NCBI GenBank assembly: GCA_947258755.1
Contig: CAMYJO010000022.1
Coordinates: forward strand, 1 to 38,583
DNA: 38,583 bases
Direction of reading: 5' to 3'
Source: an uncultured Gammaproteobacteria bacterium
Lineage (GTDB): Bacteria; Pseudomonadota; Gammaproteobacteria; JAADHQ01
Translations under genes and position numbers: made by a program
Notes under the pieces: model-generated
Seen by the model: the letters and a program-made list of their open reading frames with translations, nothing else
Database searches by the model: none
Told to the model about the DNA's origin: nothing
Shown here: one piece after another, positions 15,561-24,466 of the stretch
Layout of the letters: each line of letters starts with the position of its first letter
Numbering within the stretch: position 1 is the first letter of the stretch

Positions 15561-17634
15561 CATCCCCTTCAAAATCATAATCCATAATGTCCTGCGGTTG
15601 TTGCAGGAAGTTGCCCTGGATGAAGTTGATGCCACATTGCCAGAGGACGGCGAGGCTGCTGGCGTCTTCGACAAATTCGGCAATCGTTTCAGTTTTGACG
15701 GATTGCGCCAGCTCGGTCATGGATTTGACCATGGCCTGGTTTTCCTGGTTACTGGCCAGGTTGCGCATGAAGGAGCCGTCGATCTTGACGTAATTAACCT
15801 GTAAGTATTTCAGTATCTGGATGGAATTTTCGTTGATACCGAAATGTTCTACGCAGAAGCCGCATTTTAATTTCTTCAGGTCATCAACAAAGCTCTTGGC
15901 AGGGCGCAGTATCTTGTTGATGTCGTTCTCATGTGCTTCAAAGACCAGCTTGGTGGGGTCGATTTTGGCTTTCTTCAGGACTTCGGAAATCCAGATCAGC
16001 ATGTTTTTATCGGAAATGCTGGTCGGCGATACTTTGATAAACATGGTGGTATCCTTGCCAGCGAGGATACGTTCTCGTAATGCCTTTATTGTATTGACGA
16101 TGACCCAACGATCCACCGCGATACTCATGCCATGTTCCTCGGCGGCAGGAACAAACTTGGCAGGCGGTACGGAGTTGCCTTGTTCATCAACCATGCGTAG
16201 CAGGACTTCATATTTTTCTGTGGTTTCACCATGCAGGCTGGCGATAGGTTGATAGACCAATGAGAAGCTGTTGTGGTTTAGCGCATATTCGATTGTTTTC
16301 GACCAATGGATGTCACGTTCACGGCTGGCTTTTTCATCGGCGACCGGGTTATGCAGATGTATGCAGTTGCCACCTTCTTCGTGGGCCAGTTCGCAGGCCA
16401 GGTCGGCCTGTGAAATGATGGCATGCGCGCTTTCGCTATTTGCGCCGAACTGGCAGGCGCCGATGCTACAGGTGAAGGTAATGGATTCACCGTCGACTTC
16501 GGATACATGTGATTCGACCATGCCCCGAATTTTATCGGCCAGTTCCATCAGTTGATTGGTGTCACTGATGTCAGTCAGAATGGTAAAAGCGGTGTCACTG
16601 AATCGGGCGGCGGCAATGTTTTCTCCCAGCTCCGTTCTAATGATATCGCCGGTGTCTCTAAGTATGGTGTCGATGCCGCTGATGCCGGTCGTTTCCTTGA
16701 TGAACTTGATGTTGTCCGGTTCAAGGTATAGCAGGGATCTGCTGTTTCTGTCTTCCTGAGCGAGTCGAATTTTGCTTTCCAGTGTCTCGATAAAATACTG
16801 ACGATTATACAAGTCAGTGAGGATGTCTTTCTTACTAAGGAATTTAAGTTTACTTTCCAGCTCTTTGTTCAATGACTGGTCGCGAATGATGATCTGCGTG
16901 CAGGGTTCACCTTCAATTGTGGCTGGTGAAAACTCCATTTGTGCGCTGAAGGTTTTGCCGCTGGGCCTTAGTCCGGTGACTTCAAGTGCGCGCGTTTTTT
17001 GCTCGCCTTTGCTGTAATTGCGTATAAATTTTTTGAGTTGTTCATGGTCTTTTTCATCAACCATGTCCATGATCGGCGTGCCTTCTATCTCTTCCAGGTT
17101 AGGGAAGCCAAAGGTATCCAGATAGACCTGGTTTGCGTAGATGTGCATGCCTTCATGAACATAGGTAATGGCATCACGTGAGCTGTCGAGCAGAGTGTGG
17201 CAGCGTTTTTCAGATTCGCGCAGCGCGGCTTTGAAGGTTTGCACGTCGCGTTTTAATGCGGCGACTTCCATTTCACGTCGGGTGACGATTTGTAGATGGT
17301 CGGCGTCGTCAGAGCAGATAAGGTCACGCGCCCCGGCTGCCATGACTTCATCACGCAAATCAGGGTCATTTTCACTATGCGTGGCGATGATCAATATCGA
17401 CGGGTCAATCTTGTTGGCCGCAGCGACGGTCTGGTTCAAGGTCGGCTCGATGGAAGTGGCAGTGCAAAAGATCATGTCGGTGGAATCTTGTGACATGAGT
17501 TCGTTGAGTTGCTCAAGATCCTCGGCATAGCGCATGCGTACAGCGATCCCTGCATTTTTCAGGATGCTGACGATGGACTCCGCGTCGTTTAGTGTATCTT
17601 CAATTATTATGAGCTTGAGTGCTTGGCTGCTCAC
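15553..17634 (-). CDS. fimX: FimX-like REC-PAS-GGDEF-EAL protein with degenerate catalytic sites
   Basis: The 693-residue protein matches Pseudomonas FimX (691) in length and domain order: REC 1-125, PAS about 142-255, GGDEF about 265-425 and EAL about 445-680. Every catalytic site looks lost. The REC phospho-acceptor position holds C57 in MIFCT, the GGDEF motif reads SDTAF (346-350), EAL reads EVL (476-478), and DDFG reads EHFG (596-599). FimX also has EVL and acts as a c-di-GMP receptor controlling type IV pili at the cell pole, so a receptor role is likely here. AGGAGG lies 7-8 bases before the GTG start and fixes it. No pilus genes are in the window. Confidence 0.85.
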   Translation of the reverse strand: MSSQALKLIIIEDTLNDAESIVSILKNAGIAVRMRYAEDLEQLNELMSQDSTDMIFCTATSIEPTLNQTVAAANKIDPSILIIATHSENDPDLRDEVMAAGARDLICSDDADHLQIVTRREMEVAALKRDVQTFKAALRESEKRCHTLLDSSRDAITYVHEGMHIYANQVYLDTFGFPNLEEIEGTPIMDMVDEKDHEQLKKFIRNYSKGEQKTRALEVTGLRPSGKTFSAQMEFSPATIEGEPCTQIIIRDQSLNKELESKLKFLSKKDILTDLYNRQYFIETLESKIRLAQEDRNSRSLLYLEPDNIKFIKETTGISGIDTILRDTGDIIRTELGENIAAARFSDTAFTILTDISDTNQLMELADKIRGMVESHVSEVDGESITFTCSIGACQFGANSESAHAIISQADLACELAHEEGGNCIHLHNPVADEKASRERDIHWSKTIEYALNHNSFSLVYQPIASLHGETTEKYEVLLRMVDEQGNSVPPAKFVPAAEEHGMSIAVDRWVIVNTIKALRERILAGKDTTMFIKVSPTSISDKNMLIWISEVLKKAKIDPTKLVFEAHENDINKILRPAKSFVDDLKKLKCGFCVEHFGINENSIQILKYLQVNYVKIDGSFMRNLASNQENQAMVKSMTELAQSVKTETIAEFVEDASSLAVLWQCGINFIQGNFLQQPQDIMDYDFEGDDD

Positions 17635-17944
17635 CCATTATCCTCCTGGATAGTTTTTGTTTCCATAAATCGTAATTAAAGTAAGTTTTACAGTATTTTA
17701 TGATGTTTGACCAGAAAAGTGCAGTATTATTTTTCAAGGCTGCTTGCAGCCGCCCGTTTCTTCCAGCCATGGATATGTATCTGCGAAATGCGACCATGCG
17801 CTGCTTACGCTTTTCTTGTTTTACTGTCAGGGCAAAAATTATCTCCATCAGACTACTTGCACGTACCCTGCAGGCGCTATAATCTATACATCAAGTAGAT
17901 GAATTATAAATAAATGTGCGTTTTTATCCAGTCAGGAGCATTAT
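17635..17944. other. intergenic region between the FimX-like and GNAT genes
   Basis: About 310 bases separate these divergent genes. The region holds the FimX-like ribosome-binding site at one end and the GNAT promoter (17857-17883) at the other. Open frames across the middle lack ribosome-binding sites and plausible products. Nothing else is recognised. Confidence 0.5.
17857..17883 (+). promoter_or_regulatory. candidate promoter of the GNAT gene
   Basis: TTGCAC (17857-17862) and a perfect TATAAT (17878-17883) are separated by 15 bases, shorter than ideal. The predicted start is near 17890, about 55 bases before the ATG. Confidence 0.45.
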
Positions 17945-18466
17945 ATGTCAATAATTGAGGTTCGCCAGGAAAAACCAGAGGATATCAGGGCCATCGATGT
18001 GGTTCATCTGAGTGCATTTGGCGGGGATGATGAGGTTGGCCTCATTGACAAGCTGCGAGCATCCTCCGGGTTTGTTTCAGAGCTATCGCTAGTGGCGGAA
18101 TTCCACGGCCGTATCGTCGGTCATATCCTTCTCACCAAGGTGCGCTTGTTGCAAGGTAAGGAAAGCACGGAGATCCTGGTGCTGGCGCCAATGGCGGTGG
18201 TGCCGTCGCAGTCGCATCGGGGAATCGGTTCGGAGTTGGTGCAGGCATCCATCAAGCAGGCCCGGGAACTGGGTTACAAAGCGATTGTGGCGGCAGGTCA
18301 GCCCGAGTTCTATCAGCGTTTTGGCTTTGTTGCCGCATCACAATTGGGGCTGGATACAAACTTGTCGGTTGCTAACGATCTGGTTACCGCAATTGAACTG
18401 CAGCCAGATGCACTCAAGGGTGGGGGCAATGTTATTTATCCCTCACTGTTTACCTGCGTGTACTAG
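17945..18466 (+). CDS. GNAT family N-acetyltransferase
   Basis: The 173-residue protein has the GNAT acetyl-CoA core: VLAPMAVVPSQSHRGIGSEL, with the Q/R-x-x-G-x-G loop at SHRGIGSEL, and then AGQPEFYQRFGFV. It resembles the YhbS-type predicted acetyltransferases. The acceptor substrate cannot be told from sequence. CAGGAG lies 7-12 bases before the ATG, and a TATAAT promoter lies upstream. Its stop is 22 bases from the end of the convergent PilZ-like gene. It appears to be a single-gene unit. Confidence 0.88.
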   Translation: MSIIEVRQEKPEDIRAIDVVHLSAFGGDDEVGLIDKLRASSGFVSELSLVAEFHGRIVGHILLTKVRLLQGKESTEILVLAPMAVVPSQSHRGIGSELVQASIKQARELGYKAIVAAGQPEFYQRFGFVAASQLGLDTNLSVANDLVTAIELQPDALKGGGNVIYPSLFTCVY

Positions 18467-18488
18467 CCTGCCAGCAAACCGCTTTTAT

Positions 18489-20282
18489 TTATTCATTCGA
18501 TTCCGATTCATCATCGGCTGGCGCTTGCTTGGTGCTGTCAACAGGCGCATACAGAAAGCGTGAGTAGTTACCGGTATTTTCGACCAGGCGCGTCAATTGT
18601 ACGCTAGACATCTTGCCGTGGTCACTCAATATCAACGCATCACCCACCTTGTAATGCAGGGATGGGGTCAGTAACGAGGCCGGTTGCTTTATGGCCTTGA
18701 TCTCGGGAAGGCTCAGGCAACTATACTCCTGCTTATTGTTCTTGCCTTGCAACAGGCTGGATTGGATGGTGGCGGCATTCGGGGCCAGTATCTGGATACC
18801 CAGTTTGAGACCCTGGTTGCGTACATATTGCATCCAGCGTACCACGCCGATACGCCAGCTCTGCTCGAATACATTACCACTCTCTCGAATGCCGACAATT
18901 TCACCGATCTGGGCATTGGAACTTTTATCGTGGTCCCATAACAGGCAGAATCCACCTGCACCGGCATTCAGGGTCTTCCATGGATGGTAGTTATAGGTCG
19001 GTTCTGGGATATGTGATTCCCTGACACTATCGAGTGTTTGGCTGGGGCCTGAATCGCGGCCATGCCCGCTCCAGAAATTGCTACCAGGGTCACTTGTATC
19101 CAGCGGTTCGATGCTGAAGGTCGTGTGACTGATGTCCAACGGATTTTTAGTGTCATCGATAAAGTGGGGCTCGTTGGCGGCGATCTCTTCCTCAATCTCT
19201 TCTTCCACCGGGTTGTTGCTTTGTTCAATAATGAAATGCGTGCTGTTCAGACCGACACTCATATCAATGTCGCTGCTGCTGCTAGAGCGTGAGAAGCGAC
19301 GTTTATCACGGGTATCCCAGGAATGGATCAGTTGTTTGTAGAAAGCCGATTTTTTCGAAGCGGTTTTCGATAAAGGGGCTTCTGCGATGCCAAAATTTTC
19401 CTGCGCCTGGGTCAATAGGTGGCGCAAGTGTTGCCCAAGCTCGGTGGTATCGAGGAAGCGGTAGACATCCTGGTCCAGTGTTTTGATCATATTCAGTACC
19501 ACCGGAGGTCGATCGCTGTTAAGGCAGCTGGCAAAATGCGCCTCTCCCTTGTCTTGTTTGTCGGGATTGATCAGTTGACAGTGATCAGCCCATTGCTGCA
19601 GTTGATCCTCCACTTCGGCGATTTCATTTTTGCCTAAATGGTAAGGGTTGGCCAGTGATAACAATAAGAGCTGTTTGTATTTTTGCTCGATGGTGACATC
19701 GTCAGCCGGTTGATAGGGTAACTCCTTGACAGGCGTTTGCTGCATGTCTTGCAGCTCAGCGAGATTATATAGTGTGTGTATGTCTCGCCATAACAGTGCA
19801 GGTTCCGGTGCATAGATTTGGTAATAAGTGAGTTGCAACTTTCCGAGTGTTTCAAGGGCCATATACAAGGCGCCGGTCAGCGCCTTCTTTTCAAAGAAGC
19901 GATGACGCTCAATAAGTTCGACACTGGCTATTTTGTAAGCGGTGATGAGCTCGGTATACATGGCCAGTGTACGGTCGACATATCTCAGTGCGCCAGCATT
20001 CAGCGGGAAGGATTGTCCAATGAAATTTTTCTTTAAGGCAGCAATGCAAAAGCTGAATGTGGAATAGAGTCCTTCAAGTACTTTCAGACGCGCAGCCGGT
20101 GACATTTCGACGCGATTAGTGTGCGTCAAAACTGAAAAGAGTTGTTTAGTTGTCTCTTCGGTGTCGCCAAGTGGTAAGGCCTCGACCCATGCCGCGACTT
20201 GCTTTGGGCGACTATCAAACCAGCTTTTTTCTTTTTTCCGTTCCGGAAGACGAAGATCAGACAAACCGGGCGTTTTGGCCAC
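18489..20282 (-). CDS. large conserved protein with C-terminal PilZ-like domain
   Basis: The 597-residue soluble protein starts at a GTG with CTGGAG upstream. Residues 1-330 are helical (MYTELITAYKIASVELIERH), with an acidic, low-complexity linker at about 330-425. The C-terminal part from W435 (LNAGAGGFCLLW, GEIVGIRE, WRIGVVRWM, LKLGIQIL) follows the strand pattern of a PilZ barrel. However, the D/N-x-S-x-x-G motif is altered to NAGAGG and no RxxxR precedes it, so c-di-GMP binding is doubtful. It might act as a partner protein. It lies 150 bases after epmB on the same strand. Function unknown. Confidence 0.75.
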   Translation of the reverse strand: MAKTPGLSDLRLPERKKEKSWFDSRPKQVAAWVEALPLGDTEETTKQLFSVLTHTNRVEMSPAARLKVLEGLYSTFSFCIAALKKNFIGQSFPLNAGALRYVDRTLAMYTELITAYKIASVELIERHRFFEKKALTGALYMALETLGKLQLTYYQIYAPEPALLWRDIHTLYNLAELQDMQQTPVKELPYQPADDVTIEQKYKQLLLLSLANPYHLGKNEIAEVEDQLQQWADHCQLINPDKQDKGEAHFASCLNSDRPPVVLNMIKTLDQDVYRFLDTTELGQHLRHLLTQAQENFGIAEAPLSKTASKKSAFYKQLIHSWDTRDKRRFSRSSSSSDIDMSVGLNSTHFIIEQSNNPVEEEIEEEIAANEPHFIDDTKNPLDISHTTFSIEPLDTSDPGSNFWSGHGRDSGPSQTLDSVRESHIPEPTYNYHPWKTLNAGAGGFCLLWDHDKSSNAQIGEIVGIRESGNVFEQSWRIGVVRWMQYVRNQGLKLGIQILAPNAATIQSSLLQGKNNKQEYSCLSLPEIKAIKQPASLLTPSLHYKVGDALILSDHGKMSSVQLTRLVENTGNYSRFLYAPVDSTKQAPADDESESNE

Positions 20283-20431
20283 AGTAATGCTCCAGAGTTA
20301 CTCTAGTGTAAATTCAGTAATAAAATGATTAATTACCCCGCAGGCGTAACAGTACACTGAAACGCTGCGATTCGCTAGTATGAGCAATCGAACTTATCGC
20401 TCTAAAACATCCACTTATCGGGATTTTAGTC

Positions 20432-21451
20432 CTAAATAGGGGTTTTTGACTGGCGCCCGGCGAGTTCCCGTACCAGGCGCGGAACCAGGTAGCCCGGCAG
20501 CTCGGTCTGTAAGTCCTCGACCAGCGCGCGCGCCGATGCCTGTTCGACGTCGAAATGCGCGGCGCCATCGACCGGGTCGAGCATATGCAGGTAATAGGGT
20601 AATACCCCGGCATCAAACAGACCCAGGCTCAGGTCCTTCAATACCGCGACATCATCGTTGATGCCCTTGAGTAAGACGGCCTGGTTCAACAGCGTAATGC
20701 CCGCGGCTTTAAGTAGCGCACATGCCTGCCTGACCTCGGCATCAATCTCTTGCGGGTGGTTGCAATGGAGGACGACAACCGTTTGCAGGCGGCTGGGTCG
20801 TAACCAGGCTAGCAAGTCCGCACAGACCCTCTGTGGCAGCACCACCGGCATGCGCGTGTGTACTCGTAAAGTTTTGATATGACTTATTTTTTCCAGTTTT
20901 TTGACCAGTCTGGACAGGCGCGAGTCGGTGAGTGTCAACGGATCTCCGCCGCTAAGGATGACTTCGTGGATATCGTTATGTGCCTGTAGGTAGGCCAGCG
21001 CCTCGGACCAGTCATCACGTGCGGCATTGGCCTCGGCATAGGGGAAGTGGCGTCTAAAACAGTAGCGACAATGGATAGGGCATGCCCCTGTCGTCAGTAA
21101 TAGGGCGCGGCCGTTATATTTATGTAGCACGCCTTCGGCGACATGCGCTAGATGATCACCAACCGGGTCACTGACAAATTGTTGTACGGGACGGGTCTCG
21201 GCCGCGACCGGCAGGATCTGTTTGAGTAACGGGTCATGCGCGTCACCTGGTCGGATGCGCGCGACATACTCCCTTGTAATCCTTAATGAAAAGTGATTGT
21301 TGGCTTCTTTGCTAAGATCAAGCTGGTCGGCATCGAGCCCGATCAGCTGCAGCAATTCATCGATATCCTGGATGGCATTGGCAAACTGTTGCTGCCAAAT
21401 TGGGGTCTGCCGTATTTTTTCTGTTCGGGTTATCATATGCTGTTTGGGCAT
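20432..21451 (-). CDS. epmB: EF-P beta-lysylation protein (lysine 2,3-aminomutase-like radical SAM)
   Basis: The 339-residue enzyme converts (S)-lysine to (R)-beta-lysine, which EpmA then attaches to EF-P. The radical-SAM cluster motif is C124-x3-C128-x2-C131 (ACPIHCRYCFRRHFPY), followed by EVILSGGDPLTLTD and the lysine 2,3-aminomutase-type PLP region near the C-terminus. Its 5' end is 30 bases from the efp start on the opposite strand, so the two promoters must overlap or lie inside the coding regions. A later in-frame ATG (residue 6) is an alternative start. The link with efp and epmA confirms the assignment over catabolic KamA. Confidence 0.96.
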   Translation of the reverse strand: MPKQHMITRTEKIRQTPIWQQQFANAIQDIDELLQLIGLDADQLDLSKEANNHFSLRITREYVARIRPGDAHDPLLKQILPVAAETRPVQQFVSDPVGDHLAHVAEGVLHKYNGRALLLTTGACPIHCRYCFRRHFPYAEANAARDDWSEALAYLQAHNDIHEVILSGGDPLTLTDSRLSRLVKKLEKISHIKTLRVHTRMPVVLPQRVCADLLAWLRPSRLQTVVVLHCNHPQEIDAEVRQACALLKAAGITLLNQAVLLKGINDDVAVLKDLSLGLFDAGVLPYYLHMLDPVDGAAHFDVEQASARALVEDLQTELPGYLVPRLVRELAGRQSKTPI

Positions 21452-21481
21452 GATCGATAGTTTAGGAATGGGTAGATTAAC

Positions 21482-22051
21482 ATGGCATCATACAGTACAA
21501 ATGAGTTCAGAGGTGGTTTAAAGATAATGTTGGACAATGACCCTTATGTCATTGTTGAAAACGATATCGTCAAACCGGGTAAGGGGCAGGCTTTCAATCG
21601 GGTCAAGGTGCGCAATCTGAAAACCGGACGGGTCATCGACCGTACTTTCAAATCGGGTGAGTCTGTCGAGGCCGCTGATGTGATCGATACCGACATGCAG
21701 TATCTTTATAGCGATGGCGAATTCTGGCATTTCATGGACCCCGACAGTTATGAGCAAATAGCCGCCTCTGAGGCTGCAGTGGCTGATGCCGCTAAATGGC
21801 TGAAGGAACAGGATACCTGTGCCGTGACTTTATGGAACGGTGTGCCGTTGTCGGTAACCCCGCCCAACTTTGTTGAGCTGGAAATTACTGAAACCGATCC
21901 GGGCTTGAAGGGGGATACCTCGGGCGGTGGTGGCAAACCCGCGACCTTGTCTACTGGTGCGGTGGTCAGGGTACCGTTGTTTATCCAGATCGGTGAAATG
22001 ATCAAGGTCGATACCCGCACGGCGGAGTATGTCGGCCGCGTCAAGGACTAG
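21482..22051 (+). CDS. efp: elongation factor P
   Basis: The 189-residue protein binds between the P and E sites and rescues ribosomes stalled at polyproline. The three-domain family is clear: [20 protein letters not shown] at the N-terminus, the modification loop VKPGKGQAF with K34 at the tip, and the C-terminal OB part with [20 protein letters not shown]34 is the residue that receives (R)-beta-lysine. epmB lies upstream on the other strand and epmA 35 bases downstream on the same strand, so the substrate and its modifiers sit together. Confidence 0.99.
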   Translation: MASYSTNEFRGGLKIMLDNDPYVIVENDIVKPGKGQAFNRVKVRNLKTGRVIDRTFKSGESVEAADVIDTDMQYLYSDGEFWHFMDPDSYEQIAASEAAVADAAKWLKEQDTCAVTLWNGVPLSVTPPNFVELEITETDPGLKGDTSGGGGKPATLSTGAVVRVPLFIQIGEMIKVDTRTAEYVGRVKD

Positions 22052-22086
22052 TTCAGGCATCGTAATCAACGACAGCCCTTTTAGTA

Positions 22087-23094
22087 ATGGCAAACCCTCA
22101 AACACCGTCGTGGCAGCCGGCGATAGACCTCTCCATGTTGCAGCTGCGGGCGCAGCTGCTGGCGCGGATAAGGACGTTTTTTGCCGACCGCCAGGTGTTG
22201 GAGGTGGAAACGCCGGTGCTGTCGCATGCAGGCAATCCGGATCCGTATATCGACAGTTTTAGCTGTCATGCCGCCGACGGCAATAACAGGCAGAGGCTGT
22301 TCTTGCATACCTCGCCTGAATTCGCCATGAAGCGCCTGTTGGCTGCAGGTAGTGGTTCGATCTATCAGATTTGCAAGGTCTTCAGGCGGGAGGAGCAGGG
22401 CAGTTTGCATAATCCCGAGTTCACGATGCTGGAATGGTACCGCAGTGGTTTTGATCACCAGCAATTGATGGACGAGATACAGGCCTTGCTGGTGGCGCTG
22501 GACTTGCATGAGCAAGGAACAGCGATCCGACGGCTCAGTTACCGTCAGTGGTTTCTGGATTATGCCGGCCTGGATCCATTTGCCGTGGATCAAGCGCAAT
22601 TACTCGATTACGTTAGGATGCAGCAAATCAGTCTGCATGCAGACCCCGATCAAGATCTGGCACAACAGCCATGGCTCAAGGATGACTATCTGGCCTTGAT
22701 ACAGACCCATATCATAGAGCCTAAAATGAGTGATGCGGACCTGTTGTTTGTGTATGACTTTCCCGCCAGCCAGGCCTCACTGGCGCGCATTCGCGATGAT
22801 GACCCAAACGTCGCCGAACGTTTCGAGTTATATGCCGGCGGCATCGAGCTGGCTAATGGTTTTAATGAATTGACCGATGCGCATGAGCAGCACCAGCGCT
22901 TCCTTCAGGAGCAGGCTCAGCGAGAGCGCAAAGGATTGAATAAAGTTCCTTTTGATCAATATGTTATTGATGCATTGACGGCCGGTATGGAGGCCTGTGC
23001 CGGGGTCGCATTGGGTTTCGATCGCCTGCTTATGCTGGCAGCAAAAAAGTCATCAATACAGGAAGTTATGCCATTTCCATTCGAGCGGGTATAG
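22087..23094 (+). CDS. epmA: EF-P--(R)-beta-lysine ligase
   Basis: The 335-residue enzyme is a class II lysyl-tRNA synthetase paralogue without the anticodon-binding domain. It activates beta-lysine and transfers it to K34 of EF-P. Motif 2 is visible as FRREEQGSLHNPEFTMLEWY and motif 3 as GVALGFDRLLMLAAKK, with ELANGFNEL between them. Length agrees with E. coli EpmA (325). It follows efp by 35 bases and should be co-transcribed. The hydroxylase EpmC is not seen in the window. Confidence 0.97.
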   Translation: MANPQTPSWQPAIDLSMLQLRAQLLARIRTFFADRQVLEVETPVLSHAGNPDPYIDSFSCHAADGNNRQRLFLHTSPEFAMKRLLAAGSGSIYQICKVFRREEQGSLHNPEFTMLEWYRSGFDHQQLMDEIQALLVALDLHEQGTAIRRLSYRQWFLDYAGLDPFAVDQAQLLDYVRMQQISLHADPDQDLAQQPWLKDDYLALIQTHIIEPKMSDADLLFVYDFPASQASLARIRDDDPNVAERFELYAGGIELANGFNELTDAHEQHQRFLQEQAQRERKGLNKVPFDQYVIDALTAGMEACAGVALGFDRLLMLAAKKSSIQEVMPFPFERV

Positions 23095-23145
23095 CTTGGT
23101 GATGGGTACTGACAAAAATAGATGAAATATTGCTGCTTACTTGTC

Positions 23146-23151
23146 TATAAT
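23146..23151 (+). promoter_or_regulatory. possible -10 element for the 115-residue PilZ gene
   Basis: A perfect TATAAT lies about 50 bases before the GTG start. No recognisable -35 is at the right distance. The gene also has a good AGGAG ribosome-binding site 9-13 bases upstream of the start. Confidence 0.3.
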
Positions 23152-23201
23152 AAATGAATAGATCACGGTAAATAAGCGCTGCAATTATCAGGAGTAGGGA
23201 A

Positions 23202-23549
23202 GTGTCTGAATCATCGCAAAATGAAAAACGCTGGAGTGACCGTCGCGATATCTGTACCGATGTCAAGGTCATATTAAATCATCGTAGCTATTATGCCCGC
23301 ACCCATGATATCGGCCTGGGGGGTATGTTTGTCGATCTGAACTATGTGCTCCTTCCTATGCACACAACGGTCGAGATTGTGATGTTGAAATATAAAAGCG
23401 CGGGTAAGTATATCAGCTTCAAAACGCGCGTAGCCTATGTGACACCACACGGCTATGGGCTGGAATTCCAGGACTTCAGCATCCGTGACGTGCATCGGTT
23501 GCAGGACGTGCTGTTTGAATCACCCTATGAAGTTGTACGTATGGCCTAG
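23202..23549 (+). CDS. PilZ domain protein
   Basis: The 115-residue single-domain protein starts at a GTG with AGGAG upstream. The c-di-GMP motifs are R10-WSD-R14 and D36-I-G-L-G-G41, in which the usual serine of D/N-x-S-x-x-G is replaced by glycine. The barrel strands continue through YISFKTRVAYVTPHGYGLEF. PilZ proteins of this size act as c-di-GMP effectors that bind a partner, often in pilus, flagellar or polysaccharide control. It stands alone and is convergent with psd, separated by 5 bases. Confidence 0.9.
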   Translation: MSESSQNEKRWSDRRDICTDVKVILNHRSYYARTHDIGLGGMFVDLNYVLLPMHTTVEIVMLKYKSAGKYISFKTRVAYVTPHGYGLEFQDFSIRDVHRLQDVLFESPYEVVRMA

Positions 23550-23566
23550 GCTTTTCAAGCCTGGCC
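23543..23566. terminator. hairpin shared by the ends of the PilZ and psd genes
   Basis: GGCC-AGGCTT and AAGCCTGGCC form a 10-bp stem with one bulged T and the loop TTC. It spans both stop codons of the convergent genes. No T-run follows on either strand, so this is a possible rather than proven terminator. Confidence 0.35.
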
Positions 23567-24442
23567 GACAGTGCCAATTTCTGCACCCATCTTGATCTTG
23601 TCATCGGCAGTTAATGTCTTTGACCATAGAACCGCGTCCTGAGCAAATAGGATAATCACAGTCGATCCCATGTTGAAGCGGCCCATCTCGTCGCCTTTCT
23701 GTAGCGTTAGCGCATCCGTCCCAGTGTAAGTTTTACTACTGACATCAGTGCGGCTGGGTGGTGTAACCTCACCGGCCCATACTGTTTCAATAGAGCCGAC
23801 ATTGATGGCACCGACCAGGACCACCGCCATCGGCCCAATGCTGGTTTCAAACAGGCTCACCACGCGTTCGTTACGGGCAAACAGGTCGGGCACATTATCA
23901 ATCAGAAACGGTGCGACACTAAGAAGTTTTCCAGGAATATGGATCATTTGCTGTAATGTGCCGGCATAGGGCATGTGCACACGATGGTAGTCACTGGGTG
24001 ACAGATAGATAGTGGCAAAGTGGCCATTGCTAAAGGCCTGCGCATGCTCAGCTGAACCACCGAGTAATTCAAGCAGTGAAAATGAGTGCCCCTTGGCCTG
24101 AAATATTTTGCCGTCATTGATCACGCCGATTTGACTGACCGTGCCGTCTGCAGGTGAACAGAGCTTGTCGTCACCGGCAACAATCGGGCGTGCTTCCGGT
24201 TTCAAGGCACGCACAAAGAAGCTGTTGATGGTTGGGTGGATGTTGCGATCAGTGTAATCAGGATACAGTGCTTCTTCCACATTAACCGAGTGTCGGCGAA
24301 TCATAAATGACACTAGACTGTCCCTGAATGGGAAGCGTTTTGCATGCATCAGTAAATGGGTAATCCAGGATAGCAGTCGGTGGGGGACGATGTGCTGGTG
24401 GAAAAATAACTTTAAACGGTTTGGCATAAATATTTTCGTCAA
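23555..24442 (-). CDS. psd: phosphatidylserine decarboxylase proenzyme
   Basis: The 295-residue membrane-associated enzyme makes phosphatidylethanolamine from phosphatidylserine. It is made as a proenzyme that cuts itself between G259 and S260 (FNMGSTVIILF) to create the pyruvoyl group. Other family blocks are FFVRALKPEARPI, CSPADGTVSQIG and YLSPSDYHRVHMPY. Length fits the E. coli enzyme. It lies 24 bases downstream of the PCu(A)C gene on the same strand, making it the third gene of an SCO-PCu(A)C-psd run, an unusual partnership. Confidence 0.97.
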   Translation of the reverse strand: MTKIFMPNRLKLFFHQHIVPHRLLSWITHLLMHAKRFPFRDSLVSFMIRRHSVNVEEALYPDYTDRNIHPTINSFFVRALKPEARPIVAGDDKLCSPADGTVSQIGVINDGKIFQAKGHSFSLLELLGGSAEHAQAFSNGHFATIYLSPSDYHRVHMPYAGTLQQMIHIPGKLLSVAPFLIDNVPDLFARNERVVSLFETSIGPMAVVLVGAINVGSIETVWAGEVTPPSRTDVSSKTYTGTDALTLQKGDEMGRFNMGSTVIILFAQDAVLWSKTLTADDKIKMGAEIGTVGQA

Positions 24443-24466
24443 TCAATGTGGGTGAAGGTGAGGTTG

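Noticed and set aside
18285-18563. A plus-strand open frame across the end of the GNAT gene
   Set aside because: It is a shifted frame of the GNAT gene and runs into the end of the opposite PilZ-like gene. It has no ribosome-binding site or recognisable product.
22081-22599. A 172-residue minus-strand open frame
   Set aside because: It is antisense to epmA, whose motifs are unmistakable.
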